The notes: a model not told the origin generated them from the letters alone. DNA of 64,000 nt from Marinibaculum sp040216765 (GCA_040216765.1 JAVJON010000007.1:186001-250000); one strand, 5' to 3'. Shown: positions 8,169 to 19,017, counted from the stretch's first letter. Program-made: numbers and translations.

Positions 8169-8987
8169 CTAGCTGTCGGTCCAGCGGGGCGGGCGCTTCC
8201 CGATGAAGGCGCCGATCCCTTCGCCGGCATCGTCGATCGCCAGGTTGCCGACCATGACCTCGGAGGTGAAGGCATAGGCCTCCGGCAGGGCCATGCCGAG
8301 CTGGCGGTAGAACGCCGCCTTGCCGATGGCGATCGTGGCCTGCGACTTCGACGCGATCTGCGCGGCAAGCGCCAGGGTCGCACGGCGCAGCTCCGCATCC
8401 TCGACCACCCGGTTCACCAGGCCGATGCGGAAGGCATGCTCGGCATCCACCAGGTCGCCGGTCAGCAGCATCTCCATCGCCTGCTTCGGCGATGCGGTGG
8501 CGCGGCTGAGCGCCACCATAGGCGTCGAGCAGAACAGGCCGATATTCACCCCCGGCGTGCCGAAGCGGGCGGAACGGCCGGCCACCACAAGGTCGCAGGA
8601 CGCCGCCAGCTGGCAGCCCGCGGCGGTCGCGACGCCGCCGATTTCCGCGATCACCGGCTTGGCGATCTGCTGCACCGATTGCATCAGGGTGGAGCATTGG
8701 GTCAGCAGGTCATGCTGTGCCTGGACATCCCGCGCCGCCATCAGGCCGGAGACCTCGCGCAGGTCATGGCCGGCGCTGAAGGCGGGCCCGTCATGCGCCA
8801 GCACGATCACCCGCACCGCGCCATCGGCGGCGCAGGCCGCCAGCATGTCCTGCAACAGCGCCATCGTGGCACTGGACAGGCTGTTGCGGGTCTGGCTCCG
8901 CTGCAAAGTCAGGACGGCAATGCCGTCCGCATCCTCCCGCCGCACCGGCGGCAGCTCTGCGGGGGCGGTGTGGGCCGCTTCTGCCAT
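8169..8987 (-). CDS. enoyl-CoA hydratase/isomerase family protein
   Basis: 272-residue crotonase-fold protein. The oxyanion-hole segments are visible: PAFSAGHDLREVSG and AEIGGVATAAGCQLAASCDLVVA, then FGTPGVNIGLFCSTPMVALSR and a C-terminal trimerisation region ending in GKRPPRW. The usual second catalytic Glu (found in hydratases around the GLFCSTP segment) is not obvious, which fits the group annotated as enoyl-CoA hydratase-like proteins of unproven reaction. ATG 8987 was chosen because GAGGGA precedes it by about 7 bases; the open frame upstream runs through the tandem repeat. First gene of the metY operon. Confidence 0.88.
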   Translation of the reverse strand: MAEAAHTAPAELPPVRREDADGIAVLTLQRSQTRNSLSSATMALLQDMLAACAADGAVRVIVLAHDGPAFSAGHDLREVSGLMAARDVQAQHDLLTQCSTLMQSVQQIAKPVIAEIGGVATAAGCQLAASCDLVVAGRSARFGTPGVNIGLFCSTPMVALSRATASPKQAMEMLLTGDLVDAEHAFRIGLVNRVVEDAELRRATLALAAQIASKSQATIAIGKAAFYRQLGMALPEAYAFTSEVMVGNLAIDDAGEGIGAFIGKRPPRWTDS

Positions 8988-9018
8988 GGCGTCATCCCTC
9001 GTCGGCTTGTCTGGCGGG

Positions 9019-9046
9019 ATGATAGAGCGGCAGCGTCCCAACGCAA
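9019..9046 (-). promoter_or_regulatory. possible promoter for the hydratase-metY operon
   Basis: On the minus strand, TTGCGT (9046-9041) and TATCAT (9024-9019) are separated by 16 bases, placing initiation about 25 bp before the 8987 start. The -35 overlaps the beginning of the tandem repeat array. Confidence 0.4.
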
Positions 9047-9125
9047 TGCCGGCGGGGCAATGCCGGCGGGGCAATGCCGGCTGGGCAATGGCGGCGGGCA
9101 ATGGCGGCTGGCCGATGGCGGCCGG
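9044..9125. repeat. degenerate 13-14 bp tandem repeat
   Basis: Six head-to-tail copies of a CAATGCCGGCGGGG-type unit: 9044-9057 and 9058-9071 are identical, 9072-9085 differs by one base, 9086-9098 and 9099-9111 are 13-bp variants with ATGGCGGC, and 9112-9125 is degenerate. It occupies most of the 142-bp gap between the Rieske oxygenase stop and the hydratase gene. Confidence 0.9.
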
Positions 9126-9129
9126 CCGG

Positions 9130-10326
9130 TCAGGCGGCGCCGGCGCGCTCCTGCGGGGACAGGTAGGCCGGCGTCGTGCCCATCGCCCCGGCCATCGCCT
9201 GATGGAACCAGCGGACCGAATGCTCGAACTCGGCGAAGACCAGGTCGGGGTTCGCGCCGCTTGCCAGGGTCGACTGCATGCTCTCCATCATCGCGTAGTC
9301 CTCCGCGATGGCGCCCCAGAAGATCTCGGAATTCCGCTCCCAGTGGCGACGGGCCTTCTCGCCGGACGGGGCCGCGGGGATCATCATGCAGGCGTCGACC
9401 ACCGACTGGCCCGGATCCACGGGCCAGACGGTGTTCAGCTGCACATGGTCCGGCTGCACCAGGAGGATGGTGTTGGGATGGATGATGTAGAGCAGGTTGC
9501 CGGCCGTGCGGATCGGGTCGTCGAGCGACGCGGCGTCGATCTGGCGGATCTCCCGCTTCGGCAGGAACAGGCGCATATGCGGCCCGAAGCGGTCGAACAC
9601 GCTCAGGGCGTCGAAGAACATCTGCGCGATGGTGTTCCGGTGCGCATAGCGGAAATGGTAGGTCTCCATCGAGCCTTCCATCTGGAACTTCCAGTTCGCC
9701 GCCAGGCGCGGCGTGCGGGGGGCGAAGCGGACATGGCCCGCCAGGACCCAGTTCTCCAGGTCGCCGAGGATCGGGTCCAGCCAGGCATCCGCCGCGACCG
9801 CCGGCTCGGTCGACGGCGTGACGAACAGGATGCCCGCCCGCTCGGTCACCGGCAGCCGCACCAGCCCGCAGCGCTCGGCCTCCAGGTCCGGGAAGCCATG
9901 GCCGTGCGGCATGCCGGCGAGCTGTCCGTCCAGGCCGTAGGTCCAGGCGTGATAGGGACAGACAAAGGCCTTGGCGCCCTTGCCCTCGGCGGGGCTGCCG
10001 TCGGCATCGCCGGCCAGGCGCACGCCGCGATGGCGGCAGACATTCAGGAAGGCCTGTGCGCGGCCGTCGGCGCCGCGCACCAGCAGGATCGGCACGCCGG
10101 CGCGGTCGTGCGTCATCCAGTCGCCGGGCGCGGCGATCCGGTCGCCGGTGGCGATCGCCAGCGGGTAGCGGCGGAACAGGCTGGCGCGCTCTGCCGCCAG
10201 CACCTGCGGGTCGGTGTAGAGCCCGGCGGGCGTGCGGAAGCAGCCGGCCTCCCGTTCCGTGCTGCGGGCCGCGATATGGTGCCGGGCCCGTTCGATCAGG
10301 GCGAGCTGTTCGGCTTTCTGCATCAT
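9130..10326 (-). CDS. Rieske non-heme iron oxygenase, large (alpha) subunit
   Basis: 398-residue aromatic ring-hydroxylating oxygenase alpha subunit. The Rieske [2Fe-2S] ligands are CRH (Cys97, His99) and CPYH (Cys123, His126). The mononuclear iron site is METYHFRYAH (His224, His229), with the carboxylate probably Asp343 in AEDYAMM. The electron donor (ferredoxin, reductase) and a beta subunit are not encoded nearby, so the substrate and partner are unknown; quaternary-amine, choline-type or aromatic substrates are all possible. Its start overlaps the stop of the TetR gene by 4 bp, so TetR probably controls it. Confidence 0.92.
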   Translation of the reverse strand: MMQKAEQLALIERARHHIAARSTEREAGCFRTPAGLYTDPQVLAAERASLFRRYPLAIATGDRIAAPGDWMTHDRAGVPILLVRGADGRAQAFLNVCRHRGVRLAGDADGSPAEGKGAKAFVCPYHAWTYGLDGQLAGMPHGHGFPDLEAERCGLVRLPVTERAGILFVTPSTEPAVAADAWLDPILGDLENWVLAGHVRFAPRTPRLAANWKFQMEGSMETYHFRYAHRNTIAQMFFDALSVFDRFGPHMRLFLPKREIRQIDAASLDDPIRTAGNLLYIIHPNTILLVQPDHVQLNTVWPVDPGQSVVDACMMIPAAPSGEKARRHWERNSEIFWGAIAEDYAMMESMQSTLASGANPDLVFAEFEHSVRWFHQAMAGAMGTTPAYLSPQERAGAA

Positions 10327-10991
10327 CGGTCTCCGGCAGGGCGGCGGCCCGCTTCCGGGCCCGTCAGGGCGTCGATCTGGGCGCGCAGGGCAGGGCGCAG
10401 GCGGTCGATCACCTCCGCCGGGCCGATCTCCATGATCGCCGCGATGGTGCGCTGGCCGGCGCAGATATAGGCGATCGCGCCGATCACCTGGAAAGCCAGG
10501 ATCGTCGGGTCCTGGGCCGCCATCGGGCCGTTGCGCGACGCCGCTTCCGCGGCGGCTCCCAGGCGGCGCAGCAGCGGCCGCATCGGCCAGGAGCGGGCGC
10601 GGTCCGCCCGCGCCGGATTGTCCAGCAGCTCGCGCAGGATCAGCACGCCCGCCTGCGGGCGGCCGACGCTCCAGGCCAGGAACGCCTCGGCGATCGCCGG
10701 CAGGTCGCTGCCGCCCGGTGGCTGCAGCAGGCTCTCCTCGAGCTCCGCGGCGATGCGCTGCAGCACCGCGGCATAGAGCCGCCGCTTGGTCGGGAAATGA
10801 TGCAGCAGGGCGGCATTGCCCATGTCCACGGCTGCGCCGATCGACCGCAGCGAGGTGCCGGCGAAGCCCTGCTCCGCGAAAGCCGCTTCCGCCGCGTCCA
10901 GGATCCGCCGCCGCGCGGCCTCTCCCTTGGCGGTACGGGGGACGGTTGCCGCCGTGGCCGGCTCCGCCATCGCCGTCATGGTCATGCCCAT
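10323..10991 (-). CDS. TetR-family transcriptional regulator
   Basis: About 222 residues. The N-terminal DNA-binding domain is clear: AKGEAARRRILDAAEAAFAEQGFAGTSLRSIGAAVDMGNAALLHHFPTKRRLYAAVL, with the helix-turn-helix in the middle. The C-terminal ligand-binding part is less conserved. Several in-frame ATG codons (10991, 10985, 10979, 10970) leave the exact start open. A TetR-type palindrome lies just upstream (11008-11025), suggesting autoregulation and control of the downstream Rieske oxygenase gene, which overlaps by ATGA. Confidence 0.92.
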   Translation of the reverse strand: MGMTMTAMAEPATAATVPRTAKGEAARRRILDAAEAAFAEQGFAGTSLRSIGAAVDMGNAALLHHFPTKRRLYAAVLQRIAAELEESLLQPPGGSDLPAIAEAFLAWSVGRPQAGVLILRELLDNPARADRARSWPMRPLLRRLGAAAEAASRNGPMAAQDPTILAFQVIGAIAYICAGQRTIAAIMEIGPAEVIDRLRPALRAQIDALTGPEAGRRPAGDR

Positions 10992-11007
10992 GCCCTTTTC
11001 AGAACAA

Positions 11008-11025
11008 ACCGATCAGTTGGTCGGT
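11008..11025. promoter_or_regulatory. candidate TetR operator
   Basis: ACCGATCAGTTGGTCGGT is an 18-bp imperfect palindrome (ACCGA.CA..TG.TCGGT) ending 17 bp before the TetR start. Half-sites ACCGA/TCGGT are typical of operators for this family. Position and symmetry suggest autorepression. Confidence 0.6.
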
Positions 11026-11078
11026 AACTGGAGCATGACCGTTCAGCCTGCGCAAGCCGTGGCAGTGAAACGGAATGA

Positions 11079-11092
11079 GGTATTATAATACC
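11079..11092. promoter_or_regulatory. perfect AT-rich palindrome with TATAAT cores on both strands
   Basis: GGTATTATAATACC is a perfect 14-bp palindrome in otherwise GC-rich DNA. It contains TATAAT on both strands (plus strand 11084-11089), so it could act as a -10 element for divergent transcription of the TetR operon and rplM. Neither strand has a strong -35 at ideal spacing. It could equally be a regulator site. Confidence 0.4.
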
Positions 11093-11129
11093 TATGTACT
11101 AAGCGACTGAAATCAGTGCATTATCGGAC

Positions 11130-11158
11130 TTGACGCGCGAAGGTCGTGCCGATATATC
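11130..11158 (+). promoter_or_regulatory. probable promoter of rplM-rpsI
   Basis: TTGACG (11130-11135), a 17-base spacer and TATATC (11153-11158) form the best sigma70-like promoter seen in the window. It would give a leader of about 128 nt before the rplM start. Confidence 0.6.
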
Positions 11159-11293
11159 CACCGCTTCCGAGCATCCGGCTCCGGCTTGCGGATCTTGCAT
11201 CCGCAACCGTGGCGATCCCGGCCGCAGATCGCGCGGCGGGCGCGCTGTCCCGGGCGCCGGCTCGCATGACGTCAGACGAATGGACGGATCAAC

Positions 11294-11764
11294 GTGACAA
11301 AAACAATGTCGGCCAAGGCCGCCGACATCGAGAAGCGCTGGGTGCTGATCGATGCCGAGGGTCTGGTGCTGGGGCGGCTGGCGGCGGTGATTGCCACCCG
11401 CCTGCGCGGCAAGCACCGGCCTTTCTACACCCCCCATGTCGATTGCGGTGACAATGTCATCGTGATCAATGCCGAGAAGGTGCGGCTCACGGGGAACAAG
11501 CGCAACAACGAGATCTTCTACTGGCATACCGGCCATCCCGGCGGCATCAAGGGCCGCAGCTTTGCGCAGCGCCTGGACGGGCGCTTCCCGGAGCGGGTGA
11601 TCGAGAAGGCGGTGGAACGCATGCTGCCGAAGGAAAGCCCGCTGGCGCGCAAGCAGCTGGGCAACCTCCGCGTCTACAAGGGCGCGGTGCATCCGCATGA
11701 CGGGCAGCAGCCCCAGGTGCTGGATGTGGGCGCGATGAACGAGAAGAATGTGAGGGTGCGCTGA
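11294..11764 (+). CDS. rplM: 50S ribosomal protein L13
   Basis: 156-residue L13, an early-assembly protein of the large subunit. Conserved segments are KRWVLIDAEGLVLGRLA, RLRGKHRPFYTPHVDCGDNVIVINAEKV, RFPERVIEKAVERMLPK and NLRVYKGAVHPHDGQQP. GTG 11294 gives MTKTMSAKAADIEKRW, which matches the usual alphaproteobacterial start better than ATG 11306. It is followed two bases later by rpsI in the universal rplM-rpsI operon. Confidence 0.97.
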   Translation: MTKTMSAKAADIEKRWVLIDAEGLVLGRLAAVIATRLRGKHRPFYTPHVDCGDNVIVINAEKVRLTGNKRNNEIFYWHTGHPGGIKGRSFAQRLDGRFPERVIEKAVERMLPKESPLARKQLGNLRVYKGAVHPHDGQQPQVLDVGAMNEKNVRVR

Positions 11765-11766
11765 CC

Positions 11767-12243
11767 ATGGCCGAGACCCAGACACTGACCGATCTGAAGG
11801 ACCTGTCCGGCGCCGCGGCCGAGCCCGCGGAACTGCCGCAGCCGCAGATCGACAAGCAGGGCCGGTCCTATGCCACCGGCAAGCGCAAGGACGCGGTCGC
11901 CCGCGTCTGGATCAAGCCGGGCTCCGGCCGGATCACCGTCAACGGCCGGGACAAGGAGACCTACTTCGCCCGCCCCGTGCTGCAGATGCTGATCCAGCAG
12001 CCCTTCGAGGCGGTGCAGCGCAGCGGCCAGTACGATGTCGTCTGCACGGTCGCCGGCGGCGGCCTGTCGGGCCAGGCCGGCGCGGTGCGCCACGGCATCT
12101 CCAAGGCGCTGACCCTGTACGAGCCGGCCCTGCGGCCGACCCTGAAGTCGGGCGGCTTCCTGACCCGCGACAGCCGGACGGTGGAGCGCAAGAAGTACGG
12201 CCGGGCCAAGGCCCGCCGCAGCTTCCAGTTCTCCAAGCGCTGA
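11767..12243 (+). CDS. rpsI: 30S ribosomal protein S9
   Basis: 158-residue S9. After a 30-residue acidic N-terminal extension common in alphaproteobacteria comes the conserved core: YATGKRKDAVARVWIKPGSGRITVNGRD, AGGGLSGQAGAVRHGISKAL, and the C-terminal KKYGRAKARRSFQFSKR, whose final Lys-Arg reaches the decoding centre. Coupled to rplM with a 2-bp gap and followed by a strong terminator. Confidence 0.97.
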   Translation: MAETQTLTDLKDLSGAAAEPAELPQPQIDKQGRSYATGKRKDAVARVWIKPGSGRITVNGRDKETYFARPVLQMLIQQPFEAVQRSGQYDVVCTVAGGGLSGQAGAVRHGISKALTLYEPALRPTLKSGGFLTRDSRTVERKKYGRAKARRSFQFSKR

Positions 12244-12270
12244 TCCTCCGGTTCAGGCTTCAAGGACAGG

Positions 12271-12300
12271 CGGGCGGCCCGGCGACGGGCCGCCCGTTTT
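12271..12300 (+). terminator. Rho-independent terminator of rplM-rpsI
   Basis: Perfect 11-bp stem CGGGCGGCCCG (12271-12281) with CGGGCCGCCCG (12286-12296), tetraloop GCGA, followed by TTTT. Located 27 bp after the rpsI stop. Confidence 0.9.
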
Positions 12301-12360
12301 CGTTGTGCGCCAGGCATGGCGCGCAGGGTCGCTCCGACCCCTCCCGCCGTTCCGGCCGGC

Positions 12361-12506
12361 TCAATTGTTCATTGATTAATTGATTCTGTGTTTTCGAGCC
12401 CGGATTTCGCTTCGCTGTAGGAATATTCAATCGTGAATTGAACTACACGGCGCGAAGCTTGAAGAATGCTGCACTGCAGTATATGTGCAGGGCAGGATCA
12501 ATTGAT
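12361..12506 (+). promoter_or_regulatory. AT-rich control region with repeated TCAATTGA-like sites
   Basis: The 275-bp gap between rpsI and the methyltransferase is unusually AT-rich in its second half. It holds three symmetric elements: 12361-12383 (TCAATT, 11 bases, AATTGA), 12426-12442 (TTCAATCGTGAATTGAA) and 12497-12506 (ATCAATTGAT, perfect). A weak promoter TTGAAG (12459-12464), 17 bases, TATGTG (12482-12487) lies between the last two. The shared ATTGA half-site suggests one regulator binding several times; the last site is 12 bp before the start codon. Confidence 0.5.
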
Positions 12507-12518
12507 GGGTAAGGGCAT

Positions 12519-13535
12519 ATGGAGTCGATCAAGACTGCTGAAGAGATTTCCACCATTGCTTTCGGTTTCATGGCTTCGAAGGCGCTGTTCTCCGCGCTTC
12601 ATGTGGGAATCTTCGACGCGCTGGCAGAGCGACCCCTGGAACTCGGCGCACTGGCCGCGGCGACCGGCATCCAGAAGCGCCGGCTGACCACCCTGCTGAC
12701 CGCGCTGGTCTCCACCGGCCTGGTCGAGAAGGACGGCGACCTGTTCCGCAACGGGGCGGGCGCGCAGGATTATCTGGTGCGCAAGTCGCGCAACTATTTC
12801 GGCGATTACCTGCGCTACCAGATCGATCGCCAGATGTTCCCGATGATGACGGAACTGGTGCCGGTCCTTCGGGAAGGCGAGGCGGCCGACGCGCCGGACT
12901 ACGAAGCCTGGATGGCCGACCCGGAGGAGGCGAAGCTGTTCAGCGAGTCGCAGCATTCCGGCTCGCTGGGGCCGGGCGCGGTGCTGGCACGCATGGTGGA
13001 CCTGCCCGACGGCGCGAGCAGCCTGCTGGATGTCGGCGGCGGCACCGGCGCCTTCGCGCTGATGTTCGCCAAGCGCTACCCCGGGCTGGCGACCTACGTG
13101 CTGGACTTCCCGAATGTCTGCGAGGTCGGCAAGCGTTTCGTGGCGAAGGCCGGGATGACCGACCGGGTCGGCTTCCTGCCCGGCAATGCCATCGAGAGCG
13201 ACTGGCCCGACGAGCAGGATGTCATCCTGATGTCCTATCTGCTGGGCGGCGTGCCCGCCGACGAGGTGCCCGGGCTGGTGCAGAAGGCGCGGGCGCATCT
13301 GAAGCCCGGCGGCGTGCTGATCGTCCACGACTTCATGGTCGACGATGACCGGTCCGGCCCGCCCCTGGCGGCATTCTGGGCGTTGCAGCACATGGTGTTC
13401 ACGCCCGAAGGCATGTCGCTGACCGCCGGCGGCGTCCGCAAGGTGATGGAGGAAGCCGGGTTCCAGGCGCCCCGAATCGAGGACCTGATCGCCGGCATGA
13501 CCAAGGTGCTGATCGCGCGCCGGTCTGACGGCTGA
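12519..13535 (+). CDS. SAM-dependent O-methyltransferase (dimerisation-domain type)
   Basis: 338-residue class I methyltransferase. Residues about 10-95 form the winged-helix dimerisation domain (FMASKALFSALHVGIFDAL, GIQKRRLTTLLTALVSTGLVEK). The SAM site follows: SLLDVGGGTGAFALMFAKRYP, then YVLDFPNVCEVGKRF, VILMSYLLGGVP and LKPGGVLIVHDFM. The general base is not assigned. The fold resembles plant-type and carotenoid/acetylserotonin O-methyltransferases, so a small aromatic or polyketide-like substrate is possible, but none is implied by neighbours. The gene stands alone behind its own AT-rich control region. Confidence 0.88.
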   Translation: MESIKTAEEISTIAFGFMASKALFSALHVGIFDALAERPLELGALAAATGIQKRRLTTLLTALVSTGLVEKDGDLFRNGAGAQDYLVRKSRNYFGDYLRYQIDRQMFPMMTELVPVLREGEAADAPDYEAWMADPEEAKLFSESQHSGSLGPGAVLARMVDLPDGASSLLDVGGGTGAFALMFAKRYPGLATYVLDFPNVCEVGKRFVAKAGMTDRVGFLPGNAIESDWPDEQDVILMSYLLGGVPADEVPGLVQKARAHLKPGGVLIVHDFMVDDDRSGPPLAAFWALQHMVFTPEGMSLTAGGVRKVMEEAGFQAPRIEDLIAGMTKVLIARRSDG

Positions 13536-13551
13536 GGTCGACAGCGTCCGC

Positions 13552-13571
13552 CAAGCGATTGAAATCGCTTG
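13552..13571. terminator. stem-loop after the methyltransferase gene
   Basis: CAAGCGATT-GA-AATCGCTTG is a perfect inverted repeat (effective stem 7 bp, loop TTGAAA) starting 17 bp after the stop codon. It has no T-tract, so it may be an RNA 3' end stabiliser or a weak terminator. Confidence 0.45.
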
Positions 13572-13873
13572 ATCCGGCCGATCCGCATGCAGGCCTGCCC
13601 CGTGTTGCGGGAATGGCCCGCTGCGGCAGGCTGGTGTAACCTCCGCCAACCTGATAACACCCGCCCGACTGCACGCCGCGCGGGCCGTCCGGTGGTTTCG
13701 GCCGTCCGGATGGCGCGCCCTGCCTTTCCCCTGCCACGGCATGGGCAAGGCGGTGCCCAGTGCGCGCCCACCCGCGACCGGCGGGCGTGCGCCGACCGGC
13801 GGCCCTGGACATCACCGGATGCCGAGCCGCTGGCGGCTCGTATATCCCCACCGGAATTCTAGCGCTGACACAG
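13572..13873. other. gyrA upstream region
   Basis: 302 bp without a supported gene; the gyrA frame is open from 13760 but the extra residues do not resemble GyrA. It contains the palindrome CGAGCCGCTGGCGGCTCG (13823-13840) followed directly by TATATC, 33 bp before the gyrA start. This could be a regulatory hairpin or part of the promoter. No good -35 was found. Confidence 0.4.
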
Positions 13874-16690
<2,817 letters not shown>

Positions 16691-16717
16691 GCCGTACAGC
16701 CGATTGAAGGGGACGGA

Positions 16718-17260
16718 ATGGGCAGCATCCAGCGCGTCGGGCTCTATCCCGGCACCTTCGACCCGATTACGCGCGGGCATCACGACATCATCATGCGGGC
16801 CAGCAAGCTGGTGGACCGCCTGGTCATCGGTGTCGCGGCGAACCCCGGCAAGAACCCGCTTTTCACCCTGGAAGAGCGGGTGGAGATGGTCGAGCACGAG
16901 GCCCGGTCCGCGATCAACGGCCGCAGCGAGCTGGAGGTGCTGTCCTACAGCAACCTGCTGATGCATTTTGCCGAGGATATCGGCGCCGCGGTGATCATCC
17001 GCGGCCTGCGCGCGGTGTCCGACTTCGACTACGAATTCCAGATGGTCGGCATGAACACGCGCCTGGACCCGAATATCGAGACGGTGTTCCTGATGGCGTC
17101 CGACAACCACCAGTTCATCGCCTCGAAGCTGGTCCGCGAGGTCGCCCAGCTGGGCGGCGACGTGTATCCCTTCGTCTCCGACCGTGTGGCGGAGAAGCTG
17201 CTGGCCAAGGTCGGCGGCGGGCCGAAACGACGCGCACCGAAGCGCATCACCGGCAACTGA
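16718..17260 (+). CDS. coaD: phosphopantetheine adenylyltransferase
   Basis: 180-residue nucleotidyltransferase that makes dephospho-CoA from 4'-phosphopantetheine and ATP, the penultimate step of CoA synthesis. Conserved: GLYPGTFDPITRGHHDII with the (H/T)xGH nucleotide-binding site, VIGVAANPGKNPLFTLEER, IIRGLRAVSDFDYEFQM, and ASDNHQFIASKLVREVAQLGGDV, which corresponds to the ISSTxxR-type region. Length is slightly above the usual 160 residues because of a basic tail. It sits between gyrA and a cyclophilin gene, as in many Rhodospirillales. Confidence 0.96.
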   Translation: MGSIQRVGLYPGTFDPITRGHHDIIMRASKLVDRLVIGVAANPGKNPLFTLEERVEMVEHEARSAINGRSELEVLSYSNLLMHFAEDIGAAVIIRGLRAVSDFDYEFQMVGMNTRLDPNIETVFLMASDNHQFIASKLVREVAQLGGDVYPFVSDRVAEKLLAKVGGGPKRRAPKRITGN

Positions 17261-17321
17261 CGGCGCCCGCAGGCCCCGCGGGGCCACGGGCGATTCCTGA
17301 AAACCCCAACGAGGTGTGCCA

Positions 17322-17903
17322 ATGCTGTCTGTTCATCCCCGGCTTCGGGCCTGCGCCATGGCGCTCTTGATGCTCATGGGTGCGGCTTTGACGGTGACCG
17401 GCCCCAGCGCTGCAGAGGAGAAAAGAGCATTGGATCCCGAAAACACGATCTATCTGGACCTGAAGGATGGCCGCGTGACGATCGCGATGCGGCCCGACCT
17501 GGCGCCCAACCATGTCGCCCGCATCAAGGAGCTGGTGCGCGAGGGCTATTATGACGGCACGCCGTTCCACCGCGTGATCACCGGCTTCATGGTGCAGGGC
17601 GGCGATCCCACCGGCACCGGCACCGGCGGGTCGGGCCAGAAGATCGATGCGGAGTTCAACTCCGGCAAGCATGTCCGCGGCGCGGTTTCGATGGCGCGCT
17701 CGCAGAACCCGAACAGCGCGGACAGCCAGTTCTTCATCGTGACCGCCGATTCCAATTTCCTGGACGGCCAGTACACGATGTGGGGCGAGGTCGTCGACGG
17801 CATGGAGTTCGTCGACATGATCAAGGTCGGCGAGCCGCCGAACGGCATCGTGGACGGTCCCGACAAGATCGTCCGCATGCAGATGGCCGCCGACGCAGGC
17901 TGA
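17322..17903 (+). CDS. periplasmic cyclophilin-type peptidyl-prolyl isomerase
   Basis: 193-residue PPIase with an N-terminal signal peptide (hydrophobic stretch ALLMLMGAALTVTGPSAAEE), so export to the periplasm and a role in protein folding are likely. Cyclophilin motifs: PFHRVITGFMVQGGDPTGTGTGGSG, GAVSMARSQNPNSADSQFFIVT and FLDGQYTMWGEVVDGMEFVD. GAGGTG five bases before ATG 17322 supports this start over the GTG two codons upstream. Located 61 bp after coaD. Confidence 0.94.
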   Translation: MLSVHPRLRACAMALLMLMGAALTVTGPSAAEEKRALDPENTIYLDLKDGRVTIAMRPDLAPNHVARIKELVREGYYDGTPFHRVITGFMVQGGDPTGTGTGGSGQKIDAEFNSGKHVRGAVSMARSQNPNSADSQFFIVTADSNFLDGQYTMWGEVVDGMEFVDMIKVGEPPNGIVDGPDKIVRMQMAADAG

Positions 17904-17937
17904 CCGCCAGCGGCGGGGCGGCGGCCTGTCTTCGGCA

Positions 17938-19017
17938 ATGCTGGTCGATCTTTTCGATTTCGAGTTGCCGCCGGACCTGATCGCCACCCGCCCGGTGCGG
18001 CCGCGCGATGCGGCGCGGCTGCTGACCTGCCTGGACGCGGGCGATGGCGGCACGGATTTCGGCCATGCCGGGATCCGCGACCTGCCGCGCCTGCTGCGCC
18101 GCGGCGACCTGCTGGTGTTCAACGACACCCGGGTGATCGCGGCACGGCTCACCGCCAGCCGCCGCCGCGGCGATGCCGTCGCGCAGGTCGAGGTCACCCT
18201 GCTGCGCCCGCTGGAAGACGGCAGCTGGGAAGGCCTGGCCCGGCCGGCGAAGCGGCTGCGCCCCGGCGACCTGCTGCAGGTCGACGGGACCGTGGCGCTG
18301 TCCGCCCGTGTCGTGGACACCGAGGCCGGCGGCCGGGTGCGCTTCGCCTTCGACCGCGAAGGGGCGGACCTGGAGGCCGCGATCGCCGCCGACGGCGCGA
18401 TGCCGCTGCCGCCCTATATTGCCGGCAGGCGCCCCGCCGATGCGCAGGATCGCGAGGACTACCAGACGGTCTTTGCGCGCCGGCGCGGCGCGGTGGCGGC
18501 GCCGACCGCCGGGCTGCATTTCACCGACCGGCTGATCGGCGAGCTGCGCGCGGCCGGCATCGACCATGGCTTCGTCACCCTGCATGTCGGCGCCGGCACC
18601 TTCCAGCCGGTCCGGGCCGCGGATACCGCCGATCACCGCATGCATGCCGAATGGGGCGAGGTGACGGAGGCGATGGCCGTCCGGATCGCGCAGGCAAGGG
18701 CGGCGGGCGGGCGCATCGTCGCGGTCGGCACCACCGCCCTGCGGCTGCTCGAATCGGCGGCGCAGCCGGACGGCACGGTGGCGCCGTTCAGCGACGAGAC
18801 CGATATCTTCATCACGCCGGGCTACCGGTTCCGCGCGGTGGACCTGCTGCTGACCAATTTTCACCTGCCGAGGTCGACATTGATGATGCTGGTGGCGGCC
18901 TTCATCGGGCTGGAGCGATGCATGGCGCTCTATCGCGAGGCGATCGGGCAGGGCTATCGCTTCTATTCCTACGGGGATGCCTCGCTGCTGCAGCGCCGCG
19001 AGCCGGTGCAGCCATGA
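17938..19017 (+). CDS. queA: S-adenosylmethionine:tRNA ribosyltransferase-isomerase
   Basis: 359-residue QueA, which transfers the ribosyl part of SAM to preQ1-modified tRNA to give epoxyqueuosine. Typical motifs: FDFELPPDLIATRPVRPRDAARLL, RGDLLVFNDTRVIAARL, AAPTAGLHFTDRL, TLHVGAGTFQPVR, HRMHAEW and LLLTNFHLPRSTLMMLVAAF. It overlaps tgt by 4 bp (ATGA), so the two queuosine genes are translationally coupled. Confidence 0.97.
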   Translation: MLVDLFDFELPPDLIATRPVRPRDAARLLTCLDAGDGGTDFGHAGIRDLPRLLRRGDLLVFNDTRVIAARLTASRRRGDAVAQVEVTLLRPLEDGSWEGLARPAKRLRPGDLLQVDGTVALSARVVDTEAGGRVRFAFDREGADLEAAIAADGAMPLPPYIAGRRPADAQDREDYQTVFARRRGAVAAPTAGLHFTDRLIGELRAAGIDHGFVTLHVGAGTFQPVRAADTADHRMHAEWGEVTEAMAVRIAQARAAGGRIVAVGTTALRLLESAAQPDGTVAPFSDETDIFITPGYRFRAVDLLLTNFHLPRSTLMMLVAAFIGLERCMALYREAIGQGYRFYSYGDASLLQRREPVQP

